DNA of 64,000 nucleotides from Pseudomonas sp. CHM02 (GCF_000612585.1 NZ_JFCA01000034.1:26007-90006), one strand, 5' to 3'; counted from the first letter of the stretch, positions 51,301 through 60,552 are shown. Numbers and translations are program-made. Notes: generated by a model from the letters alone, not told the origin.

Positions 51301-54112
51301 GCGCGCCCTCCCCGAGGGTGGTCAGTTCGTCGAGCAGCGCGGTGAGTTCCTGGCGTTCGCCGGGATGCTGTTGCCAGCGGCGCAACAGGCTTTCGGCGTC
51401 GAGCAGAATGTCCATGCCCCGGGCCAGGAAGTTGGCGATCAGTTGCGGGTCGCGCTTGATGCGCAGGCCGGTGGTCGGGGCGTCGAGCAATGCTTCAAGC
51501 TGGTGGTCCAGCAGGCTTTGGGTACGGTTGATCAGGTCCTGTGCGCCTCTGATGGGCGCCAGGGGGTCGCCGTCCAGGTCACGCAGCCCGCGCTGGAACA
51601 GGCCCTCGGCTTCGAGCAGCAACTCCACTTCGTCCAGGTCCAGCGGCAGGCGGTGAGCCTTGTATTCGCGGGTGAGGTGGTCCAGCGGGCGCGCCAGCTC
51701 GGCGATGGGCAACACGCCGGCCATGTAGGCGCTGCCCTTGAGCGTGTGCAGGGCGCGTTGCAGTTCATCGCTGACTTGCAGCGGTACATGCTCGGCGGCC
51801 TGTTGCAGGAAGTGGTTGAGGCTGTCCAGATGGCTTTGGGCTTCGTTGCGGAAGATCTCCAGCAACATCGGGTCATGGGGCTCGGCGGCCGGTACTTGTG
51901 TACCGCTGGCCAAGGCGTGGGCGCGGGCGGCCAGGGCGTCGACTTCATCGCGCTGGCGTTGGTCATCGGTGGCAAAGTCAGCCACCAGTTCCGGCAAAAG
52001 GGCCACCGCTTCATCCAGCACCTGTTGCACCTCGGGGCCCAGGACCACGCTGCGCTCCAGTACACGATTAAGCAGGTTCTCCACAGCCCAGGCCAGCTCG
52101 GCCAGGACCAGGGCACGGACCATGCGGCCGCTGCCCTTGAGGGTGTGGAAGGCCCGGCGCATTTCGCCCTGGGCGGTTTTATCCGCGCTGTTGGGCAGGT
52201 AACGGTGCAGCACCTCCAGGACTTCGTCGGTCTCCTCAAGGAAGACTTCGCGCAGTTCATCGTCGATGGGTTCTTCATCGGCCGGAGGCGGCAGCAGGCT
52301 GCCTGGGCGTTGCAGCGCCGGCGGGTTCAGGCGCGACGTCGGGCTGGCCAGCGCGTCGAACTGCGACTGGCTCGGCGTGACCTCCACCGCCAGTGCGCCG
52401 TCCGGCGCAACCAGGGCTTGGCGCCAGGGTTTCTCGGCAGGCAGGTAACCCAGCGCCGCCAGGCCTTGGGTGGCCAGTTCCAGCACCCGTTCACCTGCAG
52501 CATCGGGGTCCTGGAGCATACGTTCGAGGTAGTACTCAAGGCTGCTGATCACGTCGGCGAAATGCGCCAGTTGCATCTCGGACGGCGACGCGTCGTTGCC
52601 CATCAACTGTTCGTCGACGTAATCCGTACAACCCCGCATCAGGCTCGCCGCACGGGGCAGCGGAATCATCGCCAGGGCGCCACGCACCTGGCTCAGCAGC
52701 TCCGGCAAGGACTCGATGCGCTGGCGGTCCCAGTCGGCTTCGATGCAGTCGATCACCAGTTCCTTGGCTTGCTTGAGGCACTGGCAGGATTCGCGGATCA
52801 CCAGTTGGTGGATCTGGGTCAGGTCGGTGGTGGGCAGGCGGCTGTCTTCGCGGCTTTCCGGCTCGACGGTGCCGACCATGCCGGCCAGTGTGGCTTCGAC
52901 GTAGAGCAACGCGCCGGCGACGTCCATCAGCACCGCATCGTTCGGCTCGCGCTGCCCCTGGGCCAGGCTCAGCACCACGGCAAGCTGGTCGATGATGACT
53001 TTGCGCGGCTGGCCGAAACCCAGCACCGCCAGGGTGTCGGCGATCTGCCGCAGCGGTGCCAGCAATGCATCGAGATCGCTGGTGTGCTGACGGTCGCTGC
53101 GTACGAACAAGTCGAGGCGCTCCTTGACCCGCACCAGTTCTTCACACAATGCCCCCAGCACCGAGCCCATGGCGTTGCGGTCCGGTCCGGCCAAGCGTGC
53201 GCGTTCGGCATCGACCACCGCACTGTCAGGCAAGGCTTCATCCAGGCCGTAGCGTTCCTTGAGGCTTTGCATGCGCGGCGTCGGCCGGGTGACCTTGGCG
53301 ACATAGAACAGCAGGCTCTTGAGCAGCTCATCCGGCGCCGGTTGATTGATCCCGCCGATGCCTTGCGCCAGCAGGCGCTTGAGTTGTTTGTCACTGGCCT
53401 TGAGCAGGCTGCGCAACGCCGGGCTGTTGGCGATCACGCCGGTGAGCATGCCTTCGACCAGCGCCGAGGTGACTTGCCACAGCGGCAACAACGGCGCGCC
53501 CTGACACAAGGCTTCGAGGCGCGCGAACACCCGCGCCATGTCTTCCAGGTTGCTGGGACCGTGGTCTTCGCGCAGCAGCCCGGCCAGGGCCTGTTGCAGC
53601 AGTTGGTGCCACTGGCGCAATTGCTCTTTGAGGTCGGGCACGGTGCGTTGGGCCAGGGCCTCATCGGGCAACGGCACGATCGTCAGCAGTTGCGGGCTGA
53701 ACAGACTGGTCTCCGACAGCAGGCTTTCACCCCGGGCACTGCGCAGGTCGTTGAGCAGCGGCAACACCACCAGCGGCAGGTCACGGCGGGCGCTGTGCAC
53801 ACGGTCCAGGTACAGCGGCAATTGGTTGAGGGCTTGTTGCAGCAGGCGGATGCCTTCGTCGCGCTGGCTCACGTGACCGGCTTGGAGGGCCAGGGCCAAT
53901 TCTTCGATTTCCTCGGCGAGCAGGGCCGCGCCGTAGAACTCGACCATTTGCAACGCACCATGCACTTGGTGGATGCCGACCAGGCACTCGGTGATGGCGT
54001 CGCCGTCGGAGGTTTCGACGTACGCATCGAGCGCCGAACGGGCCTGTTTCAGGGTTTCGGCAATGTCGCCCTTGACCCATTCGAGGGCCACGTAGTCGTG
54101 CCGATCAACCAT
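48293..54112 (-). CDS. chpA: Chemosensory hybrid histidine kinase ChpA
   Basis: This 1939-residue CheA-type kinase controls type IV pili. Four canonical Hpt motifs HTLKG[SG] appear at about residues 655, 788, 1088 and 1227. Degenerate Hpt-like repeats lie near residue 50, about 470, and about 930 (LTTLGEGAHV). Then come a dimerisation region, HATPase (NAVDHGLE near 1523, GRGVGMDVV), a CheW domain, and a C-terminal receiver with DSVTVRK and LLDIEMPRMDGFE (Asp near 1867). P. aeruginosa ChpA has about 2470 residues, so about 530 are missing, mainly from the Hpt region. Confidence 0.95.
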   Translation of the reverse strand: MVDRHDYVALEWVKGDIAETLKQARSALDAYVETSDGDAITECLVGIHQVHGALQMVEFYGAALLAEEIEELALALQAGHVSQRDEGIRLLQQALNQLPLYLDRVHSARRDLPLVVLPLLNDLRSARGESLLSETSLFSPQLLTIVPLPDEALAQRTVPDLKEQLRQWHQLLQQALAGLLREDHGPSNLEDMARVFARLEALCQGAPLLPLWQVTSALVEGMLTGVIANSPALRSLLKASDKQLKRLLAQGIGGINQPAPDELLKSLLFYVAKVTRPTPRMQSLKERYGLDEALPDSAVVDAERARLAGPDRNAMGSVLGALCEELVRVKERLDLFVRSDRQHTSDLDALLAPLRQIADTLAVLGFGQPRKVIIDQLAVVLSLAQGQREPNDAVLMDVAGALLYVEATLAGMVGTVEPESREDSRLPTTDLTQIHQLVIRESCQCLKQAKELVIDCIEADWDRQRIESLPELLSQVRGALAMIPLPRAASLMRGCTDYVDEQLMGNDASPSEMQLAHFADVISSLEYYLERMLQDPDAAGERVLELATQGLAALGYLPAEKPWRQALVAPDGALAVEVTPSQSQFDALASPTSRLNPPALQRPGSLLPPPADEEPIDDELREVFLEETDEVLEVLHRYLPNSADKTAQGEMRRAFHTLKGSGRMVRALVLAELAWAVENLLNRVLERSVVLGPEVQQVLDEAVALLPELVADFATDDQRQRDEVDALAARAHALASGTQVPAAEPHDPMLLEIFRNEAQSHLDSLNHFLQQAAEHVPLQVSDELQRALHTLKGSAYMAGVLPIAELARPLDHLTREYKAHRLPLDLDEVELLLEAEGLFQRGLRDLDGDPLAPIRGAQDLINRTQSLLDHQLEALLDAPTTGLRIKRDPQLIANFLARGMDILLDAESLLRRWQQHPGERQELTALLDELTTLGEGAHVADLHAIDELCEALLDLYGAVEESSLAVSERFFHEAEQAHEALISMLDQLAAGQEISPAPARVEALRELLDEALDPSATGLIKSDGSRVLSISELGAATQQLDHATAMDDEIVEIFLEEAVDILDSAGQSLKRWLLEPDSAAPLSSLQRDLHTLKGGARMAEIGPIGDLAHELECLYEGLVDRRFSYSTELSQVLMASHELLALQLEELQHHQPLSDSAELIAKVRALRQGNAPVAPTAEPPASGADPELLDIFLEEAADILDSSSAALSRWQAEPGNRQEVETLLRDLHTLKGGARMVEIAPIGDLAHELEFLYEGLSAGLLAPSPELFALLQGCHDRLAQMIDAVADGLPVGSVDKLIERIKSLVHPSVEPVAPVALPAGKTDAVVDPAADMVKISAELLDDLVNLAGETSIFRGRIEQQVNDARIALTEVETTIERMRDQLRRLDTETQGRILSRQQAEAERLGYEEFDPLEMDRHSQLQQLSRALSESASDLLDLKDTLERRNEDAHGLLQQQARINTELQEGLMRTRMVPFERMLPRLKRIVRQVAGELGKDVEFIVGNAEGEMDRNVLERMAAPLEHMLRNAVDHGLESRDARLLAGKPEKGRITLDLTHEGGDIVFDMRDDGAGVPLEAVRRKAIKRGLLAPHQEISDRDVLQFILQPGFSTAEKITQISGRGVGMDVVHEEVRQLGGSMVIDSTPGEGVHFRIRLPFTVSVNRALMVQCADDQYAIPLNTIEGLVRVLPHELAGHYQQDPPSYEYAGQRYELFYLGDLLHTVSRPKLLGQYQPVPVLLVQCNELRVAIHVDAMAGTREIVVKGLGPQFAGVQGLSGATILGDGRVVLIIDLLAHIRARQPALPAQSVDAPLILNDPLKKRPLLVLVVDDSVTVRKVTSRLLERNGMNVLTAKDGIDALAVLEEHTPDLMLLDIEMPRMDGFEVATQVRNDPRLMRLPIIMITSRTGQKHRDRAMAIGVNDYLGKPYQESVLLESIAYWSKSHA

Positions 54113-54176
54113 AACTGCTCCGCTTAGAATTCATGGGTTGCTGGTGGTGCGAGATCTCAAGACAGATAGAGATCAA

Positions 54177-54267
54177 ATGTGGGAGGGGGCTTGCCCCCGA
54201 TGGCGGTGCATCAGTCAAAGATTGGGTGACTGACCCACTGCTATCGGGGGCAAGCCCCCTCCCACAT
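54177..54267. repeat. REP doublet (REPIN-like), GTGGGAGGGGGCTTGCCCCCGATGG type
   Basis: The arms AATGTGGGAGGGGGCTTGCCCCC and its complement lie exactly between pilJ and chpA, the place occupied by pilK in P. aeruginosa. Confidence 0.85.
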
Positions 54268-54279
54268 TGACACTGCATT

Positions 54280-56331
54280 TCAATCATCAACCTGCTTTGC
54301 GGGCGGGAGGGTGAACCCCGACACCGACCGGCGCAACTGGCTGGCCATCTTCGCCAGGTTGCCGATGCTTTCGGCGGTCGCCGTGGAGCCCGACGAGGTC
54401 TGGGTGGTGATCTGCTGGATCACGTTCATGGTCAGGGAGATCTGCCCCGCCGAACTCGTCTGTTGCTGCGCCGCGTTGGAGATGCTCTGGATCAGCGCCG
54501 CCAGGGTTTTCGACACGCCTTCGATCTCTTCCAGCGCCACTCCGGCGTCCTGGGCCAGCCGCGCGCCGCGCACCACTTCAGTGGTGGTCTGCTCCATGGA
54601 TATCACCGCTTCGTTGGTGTCGGCCTGGATCGCCCGCACCAGCGTTTCGATCTGCCGCGTCGCCGCAGACGAACGTTCGGCCAGGCGCTGCACTTCATCG
54701 GCCACCACCGCAAAGCCACGTCCGGCGTCCCCGGCCATGCTCGCCTGGATCGCAGCATTGAGGGCGAGGATGTTGGTCTGGTCGGCGATGTCGTCGATCA
54801 GGCTGACGATGTCGCCAATCTCCTGGGACGACTCACCCAGGCGCTTGATGCGCTTGGCAGTGTCCTGGATCTGTTCGCGAATGTTGTCCATGCCGTGGAT
54901 GGTGTTGTGCACCACCTCGTTGCCCTTGTTGGCGATCTCCACCGAGCGCTCCGCCACCGCCGAGGACTCGGCGGCGTTGGCCGAGACCTGGTCGATGGAC
55001 TGGGCCATCTGGTTGATTGCCGTGGACGCCTCGGCGATCTGCTGGGCCTGGTGCTCCGAGGCCTGGGCCAGGTGCATGGCGGTGGCCTGGGTGTCCTGCA
55101 CCGCGCCGGCGACTTGCCCGGCGGTGAGGTTGATGGTGGCGACCAGGTCGCGCAGTTGGTCGACGGAATAGTTGATGGAGTCGGCGATGGTGCCGGTGAA
55201 GTCTTCGGTCACCGAGGCCGTCACGGTGAGGTCGCCGTCGGCCAGGTCTTCGATTTCATCCAGCAGGCGCATGATCGCATTCTGGTTGCGCTCGTTCTTC
55301 TCGGCGGTTTCGTGCAGTTGGCGGTTGGTCTCGCGCACCATCACCAGGCCGATCAGGATGATCGAAGTCAGCGCCAACAGGCCCAGCACATAGCCGCCAA
55401 TGGTGTCGAAGCTGCGCCCGCTGGCCAGGTTTTCGAACCCGGTGGCCAGGTGCGAGGCTTCGTCGAGCAAGGTTTGCGACAGGTTGAAGATATTGCTCGC
55501 CGAGGCGCGTACCTGGAACAGTTGCGGCGAAGTCTCAAGGATTTCATCCACGGAGCCTGAGACAAACTCGAACAGCTCGGCAATTTCCGCCAGCCGCGCA
55601 CGGGCGTCGTGGTCTTCGACCTGGGTGATGCGCAGGCCGGGGTTGCCCTGGAGCATGCCGTTGAGCACCTGCCCGAAGCGGTTGGCATCGCGGCCAAAGG
55701 CGTCGGCGGCCTGGACGGCGGTTTCGTCGCCGGCGAGTACGGTGTTCACCGCGCCAAGGATACGTTCGGCCAGCAGGGACTGACGCTGGGCCAGGGCCAC
55801 CTGGCTGGCCGGGGCGCCGCGTTGCAGGAGGATGTCGACAACTTTTTCCGACTCCATCTGCAGTTGCGGTACGGTTTCGGCCAGCGTCGCAGCGACCTGG
55901 TGCAACGACAGCACGGTCTGTTCGCTGGCGAGGATGGCGTCGGTATTTTTCAGCAGCGCTTCCCAATCGGTCTGCACTGCGCGCATTTCAGCGCGCACGG
56001 CGTTGGGCGCGGCGGGCAGGCCGGTTTCCACGTCACCTTTTTTCAGGTAACCCCAGCGCTGGGCAAAGTCGTTGCGCGCCTCACCCAACAGCTTGAACGC
56101 AGCCGCCTTGCCGGCAGCGGCTTCGGTGGCGTTCTTGGCGATACGCTGGGACAGCACGCGCAGCTCGCCGGCGTGGCCGATGTACTGTTTGTCATAGGTG
56201 GACTGGGTGTTGAGGTACGCAAAGTTGGCGAACAGCAACATGATGAACACGATCAGTGCAATGAACAGCACGATGATCTGAGAACGGCTGCGCGAGCCGG
56301 CCTGGGGTTTTGGAGTGGTAGCGGTGGTCAT
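54280..56331 (-). CDS. pilJ: Type IV pilus methyl-accepting chemoreceptor PilJ
   Basis: This 683-residue receptor has a membrane helix near residues 18-40 (SQIIVLFIALIVFIMLLFA), a periplasmic PilJ sensing domain, a second helix (about residues 300-335), HAMP, and the long signalling hairpin with NILALNAAIQASMAGDAGRGFAVVADEV (here split in text). It relays surface signals to ChpA. The ATG 56331 overlaps the pilI stop (ATGA). Confidence 0.95.
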   Translation of the reverse strand: MTTATTPKPQAGSRSRSQIIVLFIALIVFIMLLFANFAYLNTQSTYDKQYIGHAGELRVLSQRIAKNATEAAAGKAAAFKLLGEARNDFAQRWGYLKKGDVETGLPAAPNAVRAEMRAVQTDWEALLKNTDAILASEQTVLSLHQVAATLAETVPQLQMESEKVVDILLQRGAPASQVALAQRQSLLAERILGAVNTVLAGDETAVQAADAFGRDANRFGQVLNGMLQGNPGLRITQVEDHDARARLAEIAELFEFVSGSVDEILETSPQLFQVRASASNIFNLSQTLLDEASHLATGFENLASGRSFDTIGGYVLGLLALTSIILIGLVMVRETNRQLHETAEKNERNQNAIMRLLDEIEDLADGDLTVTASVTEDFTGTIADSINYSVDQLRDLVATINLTAGQVAGAVQDTQATAMHLAQASEHQAQQIAEASTAINQMAQSIDQVSANAAESSAVAERSVEIANKGNEVVHNTIHGMDNIREQIQDTAKRIKRLGESSQEIGDIVSLIDDIADQTNILALNAAIQASMAGDAGRGFAVVADEVQRLAERSSAATRQIETLVRAIQADTNEAVISMEQTTTEVVRGARLAQDAGVALEEIEGVSKTLAALIQSISNAAQQQTSSAGQISLTMNVIQQITTQTSSGSTATAESIGNLAKMASQLRRSVSGFTLPPAKQVDD

Positions 56332-56852
56332 GCGGCAACATCCATGAAGCCTGGGGCCTGGGCCAGGGCGAAGGGGCTGAAGACCTGCCATTGCTGGGCG
56401 CCATCGAACTGGCCCTGGATAAACGGCGCACCGGGAGCGGTGCTCGCCAGCAGTGCGTCTTGTGCGAAATGCTGCATCCCCACCACCTCGTCGACCAGCA
56501 GCCCGACAAACACGTCGTTGAATTCCACCACCAGTACGCGCCGTTGTTTACGCGCCTTGGACAGTTCAAGCCCGAGGAAACCACCCAGGTCCATCACCGG
56601 CAGCAAGCGCCCACGCAGGTTGGCCACGCCCTTGACCCAGGCCTTGACCCCGGGCATCAACGTGCAGCGCGGTTCATGCAGGACTTCGGCGACTTCGCCC
56701 ATGGGCGCCACATACCAGTGCTGGCCCAGGCGAAAGCCGATTCCGCTCCAGCGTTGCAGGCGGGTTTCCTGGGACGGCAGGTCGGCAGCCAGCAGGCGGC
56801 AGCGCCGGTCGATGTCCAGCAGCAGCTCGAAGGCGGTTTGCGACTCGGTCAT
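56328..56852 (-). CDS. pilI: CheW-like protein PilI
   Basis: This 174-residue CheW domain protein (YVAPMGEVAEVLHEP, VKGVANLRGRLLPVMDLGGF) couples PilJ to ChpA. It lies between pilH and pilJ in the canonical order. The next gene, pilJ, starts within its stop codon. Confidence 0.94.
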   Translation of the reverse strand: MTESQTAFELLLDIDRRCRLLAADLPSQETRLQRWSGIGFRLGQHWYVAPMGEVAEVLHEPRCTLMPGVKAWVKGVANLRGRLLPVMDLGGFLGLELSKARKQRRVLVVEFNDVFVGLLVDEVVGMQHFAQDALLASTAPGAPFIQGQFDGAQQWQVFSPFALAQAPGFMDVAA

Positions 56853-56864
56853 GATGGCGAACCG

Positions 56865-57230
56865 TCAGCCGGCCAGCACCTTGTTCAGGGTGGCGATCAG
56901 GGTTTCTTCATCCACCGGCTTGGTCAGGTAGTCCTTGGCGCCCTGGCGCGCGCCCCAGATCTTGTCGGTTTCCTGGTCCTTGGTGGTGATGATGATGATC
57001 GGGATGCCGTTGGTTTCCGGCTCCTTGGACAGCTGGCGCGTGGCCTGGAAGCCATTGAGGCCCGGCATCACGATGTCCATCAGCACGGCATCGGGTTTTT
57101 CCTGGCGGGCCAGGGCCACGCCGTCCGCGCCGTTTTCGGCCTTGAGAACCTGGTGGCCATGCTTTTCCAGCATGCCGGTCAGTTTGTACATTTCGGTCGG
57201 CGAATCGTCGACGATCAGAACACGTGCCAT
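56865..57230 (-). CDS. pilH: Response regulator PilH
   Basis: This 121-residue single-domain CheY-like regulator has the acidic pocket VDDSPTEMYKL, phospho-Asp in AVLMDIVMPGLNGF, and the Lys of YLTKPVDEE. In P. aeruginosa it opposes PilG, associated with PilU and pilus retraction control. ATG 57230 is used because it gives the standard start MARVLIVDDSP. Confidence 0.95.
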   Translation of the reverse strand: MARVLIVDDSPTEMYKLTGMLEKHGHQVLKAENGADGVALARQEKPDAVLMDIVMPGLNGFQATRQLSKEPETNGIPIIIITTKDQETDKIWGARQGAKDYLTKPVDEETLIATLNKVLAG

Positions 57231-57276
57231 GGTTTTCCCCACTACATAGGTGGACGCCGGCCCTTGTGAGGCGGTG

Positions 57277-57684
57277 TCAGTGTGCTTGTTCTACTGCGGC
57301 GAAAGCAGGCACGTAGGCCTTGATCGCGCTCAGCAGTTCTTCCTTGCTGAAAGGCTTGGTCAAAAACTGATCGACACCGACGATGCGCCCCTTGGCCTTG
57401 TCGAACAGGCCGTCCTTGGAGGACAACATGATCACCGGAATCGACTTGAACGCCGGGTTGTTCTTCACCAGCGCGCAGGTCTGATAGCCATCCAGGCGCG
57501 GCATCATGATGTCGACAAAAATAATGTGCGGGTGATGATCAACAATCCGGGCCAGGGCATCGAAACCGTCGATGGCCGTGATGACATCGCATCCCACATT
57601 CTTCAACAAGGTTTCAGCGGTGCGCCGGATCGTCTTCGAATCGTCGATCACCATCACTCTCAAGGCGTTGGAATGCTGTTCCAT
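57277..57684 (-). CDS. pilG: Response regulator PilG
   Basis: This 135-residue CheY-like regulator has VIDDSKTIRRTAE, phospho-Asp in IIFVDIMMPRLDGYQ and FLTKPFSKEE. It is the output promoting pilus extension in the Chp system. It is the first gene of pilGHIJ-chpA-chpC. ATG 57684 gives MEQHSNALRVMVIDDS, as in P. aeruginosa. Confidence 0.95.
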   Translation of the reverse strand: MEQHSNALRVMVIDDSKTIRRTAETLLKNVGCDVITAIDGFDALARIVDHHPHIIFVDIMMPRLDGYQTCALVKNNPAFKSIPVIMLSSKDGLFDKAKGRIVGVDQFLTKPFSKEELLSAIKAYVPAFAAVEQAH

Positions 57685-57923
57685 ATCTGCTCTGCCATCG
57701 CCACAGCGAATCGGTTTTCGGTGTGTACTGCCTGATGTTGCACAGGATGAGCGCCGCAAGCCTTGGAATTCAAGGGCTGCTACGCCGTGGCAGTCTTTTT
57801 AGCACAGTCTCCGGACGCAATCTATCGAGCAACCGGCCAGGTGGTTTTTCCTTGACCCACAACAGCCACAGCGCCACTCTGACGCCACTTTTATGCGCCC
57901 TAATTTGCTAGAGGAAATCCCCC

Positions 57924-58877
57924 ATGAGCGTTCGCGTCGGCATTGTCATGGACCCTATCGCCAGCATCTCCTATAAAAAGGACAGTTCGCTGGCCATGCT
58001 CCTGGCCGCCCAGGCCCGCGGCTGGACGTTGTTCTATATGGAGCAGCGCGATCTTTACCAGGGTGACGGCGAAGCCCGCGCACGCATGCGCCCGCTGCAG
58101 GTGTTTGCCAACCCCGAGAAGTGGTTCGAGCTTGCCGACGAAATCGACAGCCCGCTGAGCGATCTGGACGTGATCCTGATGCGCAAGGATCCGCCGTTCG
58201 ACATGGAATTCGTCTACTCCACCTACCTGCTGGAGCAGGCCGAGCGCGCCGGCGTGCTGATCGTCAACAAGCCGCAGAGCCTGCGCGACTGCAATGAAAA
58301 GCTGTTCGCCACCCTTTTCCCGCAGTGCACCCCGCCAACCGTGGTCAGCCGCCGCGCCGACGTGCTGCGTGAATTCGCCGCCAAGCACGGTGATGTGATC
58401 CTCAAGCCGCTGGACGGCATGGGCGGCACCTCGATCTTCCGTCATCGCGCCGGCGACCCGAACCTGTCGGTGATCCTCGAAACCCTGACCGCCCTGGGCA
58501 CCCAGCAGATCATGGGCCAGGCCTACTTGCCGGCGATCAAGGACGGCGACAAGCGCATCCTGATGATCGACGGCGAGCCGGTGGACTACTGCCTGGCGCG
58601 CATCCCGGCAGCCGGCGAGACCCGCGGCAACCTGGCGGCCGGTGGTCGTGGTGAAGCACGTCCTCTGTCGGACAAGGACCGCTGGATTGCCACCCAGGTT
58701 GGCCCGACCCTGCGCGAAAAAGGCTTGCTGTTCGTGGGACTGGATGTGATCGGCGAGAACCTCACCGAAATCAACGTCACCAGCCCGACCTGCATTCGCG
58801 AGATCGACAACGCATTTGGCACGAACATCGGCGAAATGTTGATGGCCGCCATTGAGCGCAAGCTACAAGCCAAGTGA
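57924..58877 (+). CDS. gshB: Glutathione synthetase
   Basis: GshB joins gamma-glutamylcysteine and glycine with ATP. The 317-residue ATP-grasp enzyme has MRKDPPFDMEFVYSTYLLE, ILKPLDGMGGTSIFR and INVTSPTCIREID. GAGGAAA lies 7 nt before the ATG. It is divergent from pilG across about 240 bp, the same order as in P. aeruginosa. Confidence 0.97.
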   Translation: MSVRVGIVMDPIASISYKKDSSLAMLLAAQARGWTLFYMEQRDLYQGDGEARARMRPLQVFANPEKWFELADEIDSPLSDLDVILMRKDPPFDMEFVYSTYLLEQAERAGVLIVNKPQSLRDCNEKLFATLFPQCTPPTVVSRRADVLREFAAKHGDVILKPLDGMGGTSIFRHRAGDPNLSVILETLTALGTQQIMGQAYLPAIKDGDKRILMIDGEPVDYCLARIPAAGETRGNLAAGGRGEARPLSDKDRWIATQVGPTLREKGLLFVGLDVIGENLTEINVTSPTCIREIDNAFGTNIGEMLMAAIERKLQAK

Positions 58878-58954
58878 CATAGAACAGCCGGACACACACC
58901 AACATTGCGTTATCATGCGCCACCTGTGAAACGCGCGATGTTGGTTTTTTTGTC

Positions 58955-59860
58955 ATGACACTCCCGTCCGAACTGCCTCCCGAACTCTCCCATAGCGGCG
59001 TGCGCCCGGCTGATCGGCTCGGATTTACCCTGTTCCTCGCTGCACTGATTCACCTGGCCTTGATCCTCGGCGTTGGGTTCACAATGGTCGAGCCCAAGCA
59101 GATCAGCAAAACCCTGGAAATCACCCTCGCCACGTTCAAGAGCGAAAAGAAGCCCGAGAAGGCGGACTTTCTCGCCCAGGATAATCAGCAAGGCAGCGGC
59201 ACGCTCGACAAGAAAGCCGTGCCCAAGACCACCGAAGTGGCGCCGTTCCAGGACAACAAGGTGAATAAAGTCACCCCGCCACCAGCCCCCAAGCCGGAGG
59301 TCAAGCAGGCCGCGCCCAAGGCTGCAGTGACCACCGTCGCGCCCAAACCGCAAAAAGCCCCGACCCAGCGCGAAAAAACCAAGACCGAGCCCGTGCCCGA
59401 GCCCGTGAAACCGGCGCCAACCTTCGACAGCTCGACGCTGACCGATGAAATTTCCAGCCTGGAAGCCGAACTGGCCAACGAACAGCAGCTGTACGCCAAG
59501 CGCCCGCGCATCTACCGGCTGAACGCTGCCTCGACCATGCGTGACAAAGGCGCCTGGTATAAGGACGAATGGCGCAAGAAGGTCGAGCGTATCGGCAACC
59601 TCAACTACCCGGATGAAGCGCGACGCCAACAGATTTATGGCAATTTGCGCTTGCTGGTGTCGATCAACCGCGACGGTACGTTATATGAGGTGCAGGTGCT
59701 GGAATCGTCCGGCCAGCCGTTGCTGGACCAGGCCGCCCAGCGCATCGTGCGCCTGGCGGCGCCCTTTGCGCCATTCAGCGGCGACTTGAATGACGTCGAC
59801 CGCCTGGAAATCATCCGCACCTGGAAGTTCGCCAAGGGCGACCGCCTGTCCAGCAACTGA
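58955..59860 (+). CDS. TonB-like energy transducer (TonB3 position)
   Basis: This 301-residue protein has a single N-terminal membrane helix (about residues 22-44, FTLFLAALIHLALILGVGF), a Pro/Lys-rich spacer, a charged coiled region, and a C-terminal TonB domain (YPDEARRQQIYGNLRLLVSI, then LEVQ-style strand). It lies next to gshB, the position of tonB3 in P. aeruginosa, which is linked with twitching motility. No exbB/exbD genes are adjacent. Confidence 0.88.
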   Translation: MTLPSELPPELSHSGVRPADRLGFTLFLAALIHLALILGVGFTMVEPKQISKTLEITLATFKSEKKPEKADFLAQDNQQGSGTLDKKAVPKTTEVAPFQDNKVNKVTPPPAPKPEVKQAAPKAAVTTVAPKPQKAPTQREKTKTEPVPEPVKPAPTFDSSTLTDEISSLEAELANEQQLYAKRPRIYRLNAASTMRDKGAWYKDEWRKKVERIGNLNYPDEARRQQIYGNLRLLVSINRDGTLYEVQVLESSGQPLLDQAAQRIVRLAAPFAPFSGDLNDVDRLEIIRTWKFAKGDRLSSN

Positions 59861-59872
59861 ATATGACCTTCG

Positions 59873-59930
59873 TGGTAAGCAGGCTTGCTGTGGTGAGCCC
59901 GCTCACCACAACAACCCTGTTTGCCACAAT
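59873..59930. repeat. Short GTGGTGAGC-type inverted repeat
   Basis: GTGGTGAGCCCGCTCACCACAACAACC contains GTGGTGAGC and its complement GCTCACCAC. It shares its core with the compound repeat at 15767-15953 but is solitary and decayed. Confidence 0.55.
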
Positions 59931-59982
59931 TATGGTCCGCCCCAGCTTGTCAGCTCGCCCCTCCACCGCCACACTAGCGGAC

Positions 59983-60552
59983 ATGAAAAATGTCAGCCCG
60001 ACCTACCTCAAGCACCAATTCCTGATCGCCATGCCCCATATGGCCGACCCGAACTTTGCGCAGACCTTGACCTACATCGTCGAGCACACCGCCAATGGTG
60101 CCATGGGGTTGGTTATCAACCGCCCGCAAGAGCTGAACCTGGCGGACATCCTTGAGCAACTGCGCCCAGAGATCGACCCGCCCGCCCGGTGCCAGGGCGT
60201 GCCGATCTACATCGGCGGCCCGGTGCAGACCGATCGCGGCTTTGTGCTGCACCCCACCGGACCGAAGTTCCAGGCCACGGTCGACCTGGAAGGCGTGTCG
60301 CTGTCCACTTCCCAGGACGTGTTGTTCGCCATCGCGGACGGCGTGGGCCCTGAGCAAAGCGTGATCACCCTCGGCTACGCGGGCTGGGAAGCCGGCCAAC
60401 TGGAAGCCGAACTGGCCAGCAATGCCTGGCTGACCTGCCCTTTCGACGCCGAAATCCTCTTCAACACCCCCAGCGAACTGCGCCTGGAAGCCGCTGCGGC
60501 CAAGCTGCGGGTGAACCTCAGCCTGCTGACCAGCCAGGCGGGGCACGCCTGA
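59983..60552 (+). CDS. algH: YqgE/AlgH family protein
   Basis: This 189-residue protein has the UPF0301 (YqgE/AlgH) start YLKHQFLIAMPHMADPNF and NGAMGLVINRPQELN, GGPVQTDRGFVLH. In P. aeruginosa algH influences alginate and virulence genes; mechanism is unclear. ATG 59983 (MKNVSPTY) gives the family length. Its stop overlaps the ruvX start by one base. Confidence 0.95.
   Translation: MKNVSPTYLKHQFLIAMPHMADPNFAQTLTYIVEHTANGAMGLVINRPQELNLADILEQLRPEIDPPARCQGVPIYIGGPVQTDRGFVLHPTGPKFQATVDLEGVSLSTSQDVLFAIADGVGPEQSVITLGYAGWEAGQLEAELASNAWLTCPFDAEILFNTPSELRLEAAAAKLRVNLSLLTSQAGHA

Noticed and set aside
50987..54127. 1046-codon open frame antisense to chpA (and 818 codons at 48218-50674)
   Set aside because: Both lie opposite the repetitive, GC-rich chpA gene and read as Gln/His/Val-rich shadow translations with no domain.
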